DNA from: Cephalotus follicularis
Lineage: Eukaryota; Streptophyta; Magnoliopsida; Oxalidales; Cephalotaceae
Direction of reading: 5' to 3'
Length of the DNA: 64,000 nucleotides
Assembly (NCBI GenBank): GCA_001972305.1
Contig: BDDD01001363.1
Span: forward strand, 186,001-250,000
This document shows positions 54,488-64,000 of the stretch, piece by piece. The translations under genes were made by a program, and so were the position numbers. Each line of letters begins with the position of its first letter. The first letter of the stretch is position 1. Under the pieces are notes generated by a model that saw only the letters and a list, made by a program, of their open reading frames with translations, searched no databases and had not been told where the DNA came from.

Positions 54488-55629
54488 TCACCCAGCTTTT
54501 GTGCTGGCTTTTGACTCAGATTTTGAGTTTCCTCTCGACTCTCCAGTTGCTTCCACATTTTTCACGTCACCTGAGCAACATCCACCAACATGATGGTGAT
54601 GATGGTGGTGGTGGTGGTGTCCATGCTGATGATTTTGCTTCCCTTTCAACTGCTTCCGCATATCGTATGCATCCTCTCCATCCGCATAATACTTGGCCTC
54701 CACATCATGAATCTTGTATCCCAGGGTCTCCGTATACAAATTGAACGCGGCTCTATTACTCTTCCTCACATGCAGTGAAACATACTCTGCCCCGAACACC
54801 TATTTCAAAGAACTCATTTTCCTTTCAATTAGTCTCTACAAATAACTTTTGCTTTCTTTTTTGTTTTCTTTACTAAATAACTTTAATCAATCTCATATCC
54901 ACCACATCTATAAATCATATAAGACAAGATTAGATGTGTGAGTTCACACCTTAAGCAAGAGCTCTTTATCACTATATCACCCATGCAAGTTTTCAACTCT
55001 CAATCTTATCTAGAAACATCCCAAAAATAGAAATTCTCCTTTAAAATAACAAAATTAATTTTTTCCAATTACTGTTTTCAACTAAGTAATTTTTATTCAA
55101 AATGCAAAATTGCCACCCAGAAGCTGTTGTACAATTTGCCAGTCTTATTTATTATGTTTTTAATATTAAACGCATAGTTTTTTTTTTTTGTTTTTTTATT
55201 AAACGCATAGTTATCAATTGTTTTTAATATCTTTTTAAAAAAAGCACAAAGAATCTATAGATAAAGAGTTGTAAGTATAAAAGAAGAAGAAGAAGAAGAA
55301 GAATAGTGATGAAATAATTAGAGACATACATGCTCCATGGCGTTCTGGGCGGCTGTCATGAGCTTGGTGGCGAGGCCCAACTTGCGGTGGGTACGGAGGA
55401 CGGCGAGGGAAGTGATGTGGCCGTGGCACTCGTTGGTCTCTTCCTCCATCTTAGCGAGCACGTAACCGACGATGCGTCCGTTGTAGTCCTCCGCCACGTA
55501 GAGCAGCTGCGGCCACGACAGGATGTGGTACAAGTAGTACTTCATCTGGTAGTTCTCCGGCAGGCATAGCAGGTTGCACGCCTGCATCGCTAACAGGTCG
55601 TCTATCGTTGCCTTCCTTATGCACACCAT
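54488..55629 (-). CDS. NAA10: N-alpha-acetyltransferase 10, NatA catalytic subunit
   Basis: Transfers acetyl from acetyl-CoA to the N-terminus of nascent proteins at the ribosome, with NAA15 as partner. Two exons: 55330-55629 and 54488-54799, intron GT-AG and phase 0, 203 aa. Exon 1 opens [20 protein letters not shown], then [19 protein letters not shown] and the acetyl-CoA motif R82-K-L-G-L-A87, at the same residue numbers as other NAA10 proteins. Exon 2 gives [20 protein letters not shown] and [15 protein letters not shown]. Beyond the GNAT fold the tail holds ten consecutive His (161-170), then GGCC and a Ser/Lys-rich end. Exon 1 is strikingly GC-rich against its AT-rich surroundings. Intact. 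Confidence 0.97.
55281..55303. repeat. (GAA)n microsatellite in NAA10 intron
   Basis: An AGAAGAAGAAG run close to the exon 1 donor; on the gene strand it is a CTT run. Confidence 0.85.
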
Positions 55630-56432
55630 TATTCTCCTTTATTATCGATTTGAGCTTTTTAAGGGTTAGGGTTTTTGAAACTGAATGAATTTGTGAATTT
55701 CAAGATTTTGATTTCCTTGTATATGACAAACTATTTGTTTTACTTTTCTCAAAAGTGTTTGGGCCTGGGCTTGGGCTTGCGATTCTGTTACGACTTACGA
55801 ATCCCGTACAAATGGTAATTGTAATTAAAATTTTATTTTTTCACCCTTGCGCTACTTTTTTTCTTTTTAAAAAAATTGTTAAGATAAATTATTGACACCG
55901 TTATTATAGAATGTAAAATGTCAAAATTTACACATGATATATTATAACTAGATTTTTAGCTTAAAAATTATTGATAGATAAATCTACTATCGTGTTTGCT
56001 TTGCTTTATATAAAGAGGAAGTCGTAGCATGACAACGAAAATACCACAAAATAATCTTATGTTACGTTGCCATTTTAAATTGTTAATTTTTCCTTCTTGA
56101 CAGAAATAAATTTCACCATTAGTTTCAGTTCATTCACCAATAAATAGTTTCCATTCATAAAACATTTCTTTTTGGGTTTACATATTTTTTTGGGTAACCA
56201 AGAATCAGTCTAGTCCTCACCTCACGCTTTCGACCCTAATTCTAAACACTTTGTTTTCACATTATTAGTTAGAATTTCTTGAGATCCACAAACACAGAGT
56301 AGTTTCACAAGACAAGAGGTATCAAACAGAACATTGTGCCATTTGGTTGCGGAAATGGGGAAAGCAATGGGAAAGAGGACCAGTGTGGATTTAAGATCAT
56401 AATAAGGATAATACAATACAGCATTATCTCAT
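55630..56432. other. Spacer between NAA10 and the F-box/WD40 gene
   Basis: Holds the NAA10 5' flank (a C/T-rich leader near 55640) and the 3' flank of the upstream gene, both on the minus strand. No additional gene seen. Confidence 0.45.
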
Positions 56433-59400
56433 TTACTTGTTAAATTTCCACATTCTGATATATTTACCATTATGTGTGGTGACAACCTTCTTCATCCCAA
56501 CAGCCAAGCAGGTAATCGGAGGTCGAGCGTTCCTAGGAATTCTGTCAATAATGGTATCTTCTGGGACCCTTATCCCTCTCTTTGTTTCAATGAGTCCTTG
56601 TGTGTTCTGAGAGGAATTTGATGGTATGTTCTCTTCCATAACACAGCTTGAAACAACCTCTCCAGTGTTCTGATCCAGAATACGCAGCAAACCGTCTATT
56701 CCACCTACCACTACTGTTGATTTGTCGTTTCGGAGGTGTTGCAAAGAATAAATGACATTTGGGCTCACCCGTTTCTCCCATAAAGATCTCATCGTCCTGC
56801 AAGGATGACCGGATAAGTGAATACCCACTATCACTGGATTCGTAAAAGATTCAATACATATAAGATCTCCAACTTTGGCAAGAGGTATGCGATAAAACAT
56901 AATACCAACACCATATACAACCGTATAGTCTCCATACAGCAAGTACCTCATCATTGAAAAAAAAAAGGGGTAAGTACTTAATCACAACCTCCAGTTATAA
57001 GTAGCAAATGGTATACATTTTGACCTCATCTTTAAATTTCAAAGCACCTTTTTTCTCTTTTGATCAATTTTTAACACATCGGAGTGACATATATTCCCAC
57101 TACATAAGGAGGTCATTCTTTTATACTTGGTGTTATATATATCATAATTATTAAATAACGTTGAAGTATGAATTAAATTCTCAAAATCGCAAGCCACACC
57201 TCAACTTTGTGAATCTTTGAAACCAGTAAAATTACAAACTTGTCTAAGATTGAAAGCTCCAACTATGATATCAAGTTTTCTCTCGTATGTGATAATGAAT
57301 TAACTAGCACACCAAGTAAGATTAAAATTTCACACCTGAGATCCCAACAAGATGTATATCCAGCAGTTGTTCCGGCAATCACTAGATGAGAAGACGGATT
57401 GAAGCATAAGGTCTTTATGCCTGTAATGCATAGACAAAGAAATGATTTAGATTGATAAATATGCTATATATATTACTACACTGTAGTGATGCTAAAAAAT
57501 ATTCTCAGAAAGCAGGCACATTACACTACCTGTGGAATCAATCGATCTTAGTGTACCTACCCGCTGATCAGACAAAAGACCTGATATCGTGATACTGCCA
57601 AGAGAGTTCCCACACAAAATTAATTGATCATCACTCAAGGATAAGCATGTTATGGGCCCAGAACGCGTCCTGCAATTGGGATATTAATATTATACTATAA
57701 AACTTCATGTTGAACATTGGTACAAAATACAATTTAGCAAACTGATAACAGATTCTTTAAAGCAAAAGATGTGTTATAGATGAGACTTCTTTACAAAAAC
57801 ATAAGGTTTGGAAGCATAATTACTTGAGCTACCTCTACTTATGGGTTGCTACTTGCTTCTACGTATGTGTCAAAAACTGAGGAGACACATTAACATAGCT
57901 TAAAGAAAACCAATTCAAGAAATTAGGGTTGTCCACAATTATGAGGTTGGGGTAATTCATGATAGCGGTGGAAAACAGACAATATCTAATCCAAAGAGAA
58001 GTAGTCTTCTTCAAGAATGTCTTATCTAGAGAGTGGTTTAAGTTTATTCCAATACTTCACAGAATTAGTTTCACACTTTCACCTTCCACAGAGTAATTTA
58101 GATCAAGGCTAGAGGAAACGATAATTTCCTCTTTTCCTTTACTTTCTTTTTCCTTTCTTAAACAAGGCAAGAAGGATGAATATGGATCTTCCAACGATTT
58201 CTTTTTTCAATGGTGGCAAAGATCCATTTACTCTTTACACTAATATGGAGGCTTTATGTTCCTATTCTGCTCAGTAGACACACATCATGCAAATGTAGTC
58301 TTTACCCACCGAACAAAAACTCAAGAAGTTATCTAAACTTAAAATACACCAAGCACATTTGTTGCTGTGTGATATTACAAGTTTCACACAGTAAATACCT
58401 AATGATTTGAGAGCACTTCTTGCTGTACATGTCGAACACTCGAGCAGTCCCATCGTCACATCCAACCACAGCCTCTGGATCAAAGTAACTGTCAAGAGAA
58501 GGATATTATTTCTGGAGGCAGAAGCATGTCTCTCAGGCAAATAGGACACTCTAGCATATGCCCTATTACATCTGATTCATAAAATTTAGTAAGGTTGTCA
58601 AAGATACATTAGTTGGTAGCAGAAATATTCACGTTACCTAAATCCTGGACCCCCTTTTTCATAAAGAGAAAAAGACGGGAAAACAAAAGGTCCTATTGGA
58701 TAAAACACTTCCAACTGCAGAAATGCATCTGATGATAAAAAATTATATACCTTGCACAGTCTCATATAATACATTTCCCACTCAACGGTACATTCCGCAT
58801 ATTTAAAAATTTTCATTTATAATAAAATTTAGAAACATGACAAGAACAATGTTTAGCCATCAATTGTTATTGGATATTTTAACCAAATTTTCCGAAAGAT
58901 TGAAGCCTAACTGAAATCTTGATAACAAGGTCATATAAACCATGAATAAAGCATAGCCCATTAAAAGCGTTAGCACGAGCACTTCTAATATAATACAAAC
59001 AAATTCAAACATGGTACATTTTTTGGTGAAATAGAATAAATAATAAAGGATTTCTGAGCAGTTGCTCTTTTTCCTTTAACAAAAAGCCTTGGCATTCAGA
59101 TCCTTGGAGCAGTCTTTTACTTTTTAAATTCGATATCATAGGATAGATAAAGGAAGCTTATCACTTTATGAATTTAAACTATCTTGCAATACGGTAGACT
59201 AATTTGAATTTGGCAAAGGAAATATTTCCAAAAAAAAAAAAGACAATATTTGTACCGCATACATAAACCCCTCGTAAATGTGCCTTCACGCGAGGGAAAT
59301 ATACTTCTATTCCCATTTCGTCTCCATATGCAAATCCGAGTACCAGCCAAACCAACAATCTATAAAAAGATAATTGGAGAAGATTTAGGAAATTTGAGCC

Positions 59401-61468
59401 TGTGGAGCTAGACAAATGAACTCAGACCAAACTTTCAATATTAATTAAATTTACATTCTTAGTAAAGAACATTTCTATTGCTTGGCTGCTAGCTCAATGG
59501 CAGAGGAGCATTGTCCTCATGATGCAAGCTGTGGTATAAAACCCTAGCTCTATGTTTGATTAGAGGAAAAGGGGGAGGAATTAGAGGACAAGAATACAAG
59601 GAGAGAGGATGACCTTTCTCTCTCATTTGGTTGGAAAAATGGGTGAGGAGAGATGGGGAGAGAGTCACTACCCATCAGTAACTAATAAAATGCAAGCTGT
59701 GGGGGGATCATTGATAAGTACAATGTTGTTTTCTATCGTGTAGCCTAAACCTTAAAGAGAATATAAAAAAAGGGAAAGAAGAAATAAATAGCAACAATTA
59801 CTCGTCAGTGATAATAAAGATGAAAGGGAATATGGTGTTGGTCAGTTCTCAGTTCTCCTCCAGTCACATAAGATGGCTGCGTTGGTGAAAAGAAAAAGAT
59901 ACAAAAGGTAGATATAAGAATTGTGCTATACTTGATGCCAGTAACATCTAGTTAAATGGTGTGCTCACAAAATAACTACATATAAGAAATATGATTTTCT
60001 TAAACAAAAATGTATTTGACCTTACATTTTTTACATGTAGCAGTCAAAATCAACACCACATTCACAGTCTCATAATATCAACCGTGAATGATAAGTGTGC
60101 CCAGATTAACCCTTAAATTAAAGGTCTGTCAAAGAATGGTTGCAATTAGTATATTTTAATTAATAAAAAAGAAAAGAGACAATTTAATCGAAGCCAAGTT
60201 TACATGCACGAAAAATTTCACAGTAAGGACATTGATTCTTATAGTTACCTTGCTCTCATCGAAATCAAAGTCAACAAGAGGGGCTTTATCAGGAATGGAA
60301 TATTCTTCAATGCATTTGTAGCCGTCTAAGGACCAGAGACGAATAACCTGGTATCATTGCCATGGAAAACGTTAATGGAACAATGGTGCTAAGGAAATCT
60401 CCTCAGATAAGGGGGAGCATGAGATAAGACAATGCTGAATCTGAACAAGCCCCGGTGTTTGGTCATGCTATTATAATCACTTTTTTTAGTACCACATATT
60501 ATCTTCCATCAGGAGAACTGACAGGGAAAGTTCTTTGTTGCTTCCTTCCAAGTTTAAAAGAAGTCTGTATTTCGAAAGGGTAATAGAGTTTCCTCAGGGG
60601 ATAACTTGAAATGTTGACTGGTACTAAGTACAATCCTTTAAGCATGGCAATGTAGGTAGTATGCATGGGTCCATACCTTATCACCAACACCGGTAAGAAT
60701 CAAACCCATCTTCATTCGGCATTGGTCAACCCTACAAAAAAGAAAGGTTGAGAAATAATACATACATTGGATGCACCTATATACACACACACACATCCCC
60801 CTAAGTCAAGTCAGAAAATTTATCATATAATTGATGCCCTAATTTAGAACATTATTATAATCAACATTAAGGTTCACTATGTTAAAATTATTGCCTCATG
60901 AGAAAAATTTCAATTTAGGAAAAAAAATCCCGAACACTCATCCTCTAAAAGAAAATGTGTTTAATCAAATCCATTATTCACCACGAAGGTGTTTGGATGT
61001 CCCACAGTAAATTAGTCCCTTTTAATTTAAATTACATTGAACTCAGAGTAGTGTGCCAATTGATATTGCATAACTTGGCTGAAAATTTTCCAATAGCAAA
61101 TTACCAAGGTCTAACCTTTCTCTCACCTACTAAAAAAGAAAGTTCAATTTTTCTCAATGGTAGCAAGTCAAACCAAAAAGAAGTAAACAAAGAAAAAGAA
61201 TAGAAAGAAGGGAATTAGAGAAAAATACCCAACAGAATGGCCTTTCCACTGATGAATGGAAAGTCGGCCAGTTTGCAAAGACAATCTATGATGCTTCATA
61301 GCAATCTCCTCTAAAAGTAGATTGAATGATTTCTGTGAAGAAGATGTATTGGAAAAGCCCAAAGAATCACCTTGAAGCTTGCAATACAGCACTTGCAATA
61401 ACTTTGATTTATTAATGACTGCATTCCTATATATACATATATAAAAGAAACCCAAATTAAAAATATAA

Positions 61469-61504
<36 letters not shown>

Positions 61505-61676
61505 ACCATGATTTGCAAACGAGGGAACAACGAACGAGGTCGAAAAGGCCGAGGAATGAGAAGATTACGCAGAGGATGTCGTGCTCCACCCACTGCATCG
61601 TTGCAGGACCTCTCCTGCTTCTCTTCTTCGCCGATGACGATGAACCTGACACACCAACCTCTGCTGTGGGCTCCAT
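56433..61676 (-). CDS. F-box/WD40 repeat protein (At3g52030-like)
   Basis: Likely substrate receptor of an SCF (SKP1-cullin-F-box) ubiquitin ligase; substrate unknown. Nine exons, read right to left: 61507-61676, 61229-61426, 60677-60731, 60249-60347, 59256-59359, 58399-58488, 57530-57669, 57336-57420, 56433-56796. Phases agree and give 434 aa, close to the Arabidopsis relative. The N-terminus is Ser/basic (SGSSSSAKKRSRRG), then an F-box at about 28-58 (WVEHDILCVIFSFLGLFDLV, CSLVCKSW). WD-type blades follow: HQWKGHSVGVDQCRMKMG, VIRLWSLDGYKC, GTRICIWRRNGNRSIFPSRE, VVGCDDGTARVFDMYSKK, GPITCLSLSDDQLILCGNSL, SCWDLRTMRSLWEKRVSPN and GGIDGLLRILDQNTGEVVSS, with a last strand KYIRMWKFNK before the stop. 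The start is the first ATG before the acidic/Ser stretch. No lesion. Introns carry an AG microsatellite and a SINE. Confidence 0.93.
59478..59600 (+). mobile_element. SINE-like unit in F-box/WD40 intron 4
   Basis: Box-A-like TAGCTCAATGGCAGAGGAGC (about 59490) and box-B-like GTGGTATAAAACCC (about 59531) sit 30-40 bp apart, followed by a short body. It lies in the 889-bp intron between exons 4 and 5, antisense to the gene. Ends are not clear. Confidence 0.5.
61473..61500. repeat. (AG)14 microsatellite in F-box/WD40 intron 1
   Basis: On the gene strand this is a CT run immediately after the exon 1 donor (G/GTTCATCTCTCT...). The donor has an unusual +3 base (T) but is a GT. Confidence 0.9.
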
Positions 61677-62379
61677 TGTAAACACACAACAGATACAGAG
61701 ATAATTGGAGTTACAGGTTAGTGAATTTTTCTTTGCTCGTAGACAATCTGAAACGACGTTTTGGCAGAAAACGCTGCCAGTTGTCGTTAAGGCTTTTGTT
61801 CACATGAGATTTATCCAGAAGTGGGGTTACATATTGCTGAGGTTGCATTAGTTATGACTGCCATCGAACCCAACTCTCCGTCAACAAATCGGAATGGTTA
61901 ATGTTATTCGATAAGTTTCGATAAACTAGCCAACGAATACTAACACTATTTCGATTTTCAATGTTTGATAAGCTTAATGATCAAATTTATTTCGATTTTA
62001 AGATTTGATTAGCTTTACAATAGAATTTAACCAACTTAAAACTCAGCTCGATTCGATTAATTTACATCTTTTGACATAATTACTAAAATATTATTAAAAA
62101 TTATTTTATCAAAAACAATATTTAAAAGAAAAACAATAATATTTTTACAATGCTCATTTATGATAAATAAAAAGTGGGTAGTATTTTAGTTTAGCTAGAC
62201 ATGGTATGAGAGTTGATTTCCACTAGTTACAAATATGTAATGGCAAGAAAGGGAAACAAAAATGAAAGTTGCAGACTTCCTATTGAAGACATCAAGACTA
62301 TTCTCATAAATCTAATCTATAATTAAAAACAACACATAGAATATTAATCCAATAAGTATTTAACTTGTTGATATATATA
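61677..62379. other. 5' flank of the F-box/WD40 gene; intergenic
   Basis: The first 200 bases are the presumed promoter and 5' UTR on the minus strand. Beyond that is AT-rich DNA with the phrase CGATTTT(C/A)A(A/G)(T/G)(G/A)TTTGAT(A/T)AGCTT twice (about 61951 and 61991). No gene seen. Confidence 0.4.
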
Positions 62380-63130
62380 TTTAATACTATAATTAAAAAT
62401 TAAATATTAAGTATAGCTAATTTTGGTACATCCAATGTCAATTTATGAATATGCCAAGTATCTATATCCCTCTTATTTTACTTTTTGTACTCTTTATAAA
62501 TTTTTTATATTTAAGATGGACTAACTTTGACATGTTAAATATTAGGCATATCAAGTATTCATATCCCATATTAGACTCTTTATTAAAAAAAAAAATTAAT
62601 GCTAAGTGTCAACTCTAAGAATATCAAGTATTGACAACCAACATATTTATATACTTCTCTTTTTATAAAAATAAATTAAACAAACAAATTTTTTGTTGTT
62701 CTCTATATTTTCTTTTTTTTATAATGATTTCTATACATATATTTTTTATGCTCCTTTATTTATAAATAAATAAAATTATATTAAATAAGAATATGGACTA
62801 ACTTTAGCATGTCAAGTGTCCATATTTCATATATTTAGCTCTTTACACCCTTTATAGGAGATTTTTTTTTTTGTGATGGACTAACCTTGACATGCCAAGT
62901 GTCTGTATCCTCCGTATTACACCCTTTATAAAAAAAATTTTTAGATGGACTAACATTTGCATAAAAAATATCAACCTATGAGCATGTCAAATATCCGTAT
63001 CCCCAATGTTTTTTTTTATATAGAAAAAAATTGTGCTTAATGTCGATTGTGAGAATGCCAAGTGACAACAACCTACATATCTTACATGTTTATCTCTTTA
63101 TAAAAAAAAATTTAAACAAAAAAATTTGTT
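62380..63130. repeat. Diverged array of GATGGACTAACTTTGACATGCCAAGTGTC units
   Basis: Four fairly clear starts (about 62515, 62788, 62875, 62944) and further partial units share GATGGACTAAC, CATG(C/T)CAAGTGTC, (A/G)TATCCC and CACCCTTTATAAA. Spacing runs from about 70 to 270 bp. T-runs and A-runs separate them. It reads like an old satellite or a transposon with internal repeats; no coding potential. Confidence 0.6.
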
Positions 63131-63208
63131 ATGATTCTCCATATTTTAAAATTTTTTATTCCGCTTATTGTCACTGGTTAATAATTTTGAACTGATAATT
63201 ATGGTTTT

Positions 63209-64000
63209 TGTTGATGCAGAAATCCTTCTCTCAACAGTATCCTACGTGGAGGACTTTGATTTGTTAAGAGAAACGCTTTGTCACTGATGCCTGGAGGAAG
63301 AACTTGATCTCGGACACCTGCACAAGTAACAACAATGGTGAAGGCCCAGGAGGTTGTTCTCCCGGGGACACTCAGAAGCTCAAGTTAGTCAAGTGCAGAT
63401 GAAATATTATACTCTCTTGAATGTAAAAATTGCTGACCTTTGTTCAGTGAGTTGAACTTGTATTTATAGAGGAATTTGATAACTGATTGAGCGTGTAAAT
63501 CGGATGTGATAGTGATCCCCTAGAAAATGCCGAGGATCTCGGACATTCCCTTATCTCCGCCTATAATCTTGTCGTTTTCCTTTATCTCCCCCTTGAATAT
63601 CGCCTCTTTCCTTTTGTTGTAGTTGGTTAGGATTCTATCTCCTTGTTTGGATAAGTATGAATCCCTGAAATCTGTAGAAGTTATTCCTTTTATCTTATCT
63701 TCTATATTCGTTGATAGTCATCCTTATCTCCTTTACTTAGAGGATAAGGATCCCTGGAATTTAGACTAACTTCCTATCCTCATTCCGTGAATGAGGAAGA
63801 GACCTTCTGTCCGAGGAGAGGAGCTGTTATGAGGCCAATGAGATAGTCGGCCCTTGGCTTCGAAGTCTTCTTGGTCCATAGACTTGTATTCGAATTGGAT
63901 GGCCTTTGGTTCTTTGTCTGAGGAAATAGATCTTGGAAGTGGAACCATTGGGCGTGTCCTCGGCGCTTATGCCGAGGAGAGGTCCTCCTTGAGCTATTTC
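63209..64000 (-). mobile_element. Gypsy LTR, fourth family member, continues past the window
   Basis: On the minus strand it ends TTTCTGCATCAACA at 63209. From there it parallels 43122 onward: CCAGGAGGTTGTTCTCCC, GCTCAAGTTAGT, CTGACCTTTGTT, ATTTATAG (reversed TATA), ATTGAGCGTG, ATGCCGAGGATCTCG. Later GCCGAGGAGAGGTCCTC repeats appear. The 5' part lies outside the window, so solo or full-length status cannot be judged. It lacks the CACTA-like block present in the 43-kb copy. Confidence 0.8.

Noticed and set aside
56797..56954. Continuous frame extending exon 9 upstream as if a 173-aa gene
   Set aside because: Exon 8 to exon 9 splicing restores the conserved WDLRTM(R)SLWEKR join, so the extension is intronic in the main form; kept only as a possible alternative acceptor.
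61168..61689. 173-codon minus-strand frame overlapping the first exons of the F-box/WD40 gene
   Set aside because: It runs through the CT microsatellite (LSLSLSLS) and an intron in a different frame from the F-box; a shadow of the real gene.

Overview
This is a piece of a higher-plant nuclear genome, most likely a woody eudicot. The genes have many GT-AG introns, the intergenic DNA is very AT-rich, and LTR retrotransposons are nested in one another. The gene families present (a plant-type GFAT, a PNS1-like choline transporter-like protein, an F-box/WD40 protein of the At3g52030 type, and NAA10) all read best against dicot plant proteins. I cannot name the species.

Five intact-looking genes were rebuilt exon by exon with splice phases checked. 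On the + strand they are GFAT (3802-12194, 11 exons, 692 aa), a small basic protein (22180-23689, 3 exons, 89 aa) and a choline transporter-like membrane protein (37700-40926, 5 exons, 565 aa). On the - strand they are NAA10, the NatA catalytic subunit (54488-55629, 2 exons, 203 aa), and an F-box/WD40 protein (56433-61676, 9 exons, 434 aa). These are housekeeping functions (hexosamine synthesis, membrane transport, N-terminal acetylation, probable ubiquitin-ligase adaptor). They do not form a pathway cluster.

The rest is mostly transposon-derived. 1-1240 is a decayed Mutator-like transposase, followed by a convergent GRF-zinc-finger pseudogene (2324-2891). 13.65-14.12 kb is a repeat array of CCTC..GAGG units with TAA microsatellites. 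15.9-20.7 kb holds three minus-oriented LTRs: two solo LTRs of one Copia-like family, the second (17798-18949, target duplication CACTC) nested in a long chromovirus-like LTR. These carry unusual clusters of palindromic words. 24525-30554 is a complete but dead Ty1/copia element with both LTRs and a CATAT target duplication. 33550-36430 is a gag-only Ty3/gypsy element with a 24-25 bp minisatellite. Three more LTRs of the same gypsy family lie in minus orientation at 43122, 52343 and 63209. 44.4-51.65 kb is a second dead Copia element broken by at least two insertions.

No CRISPR array, tRNA or rRNA gene was seen. The least explained signals are the palindromic-word clusters in U3 regions upstream of LTR TATA boxes, and the Mutator-transposase/GRF-zinc-finger convergent pair, which recalls the two-gene layout of maize MuDR.
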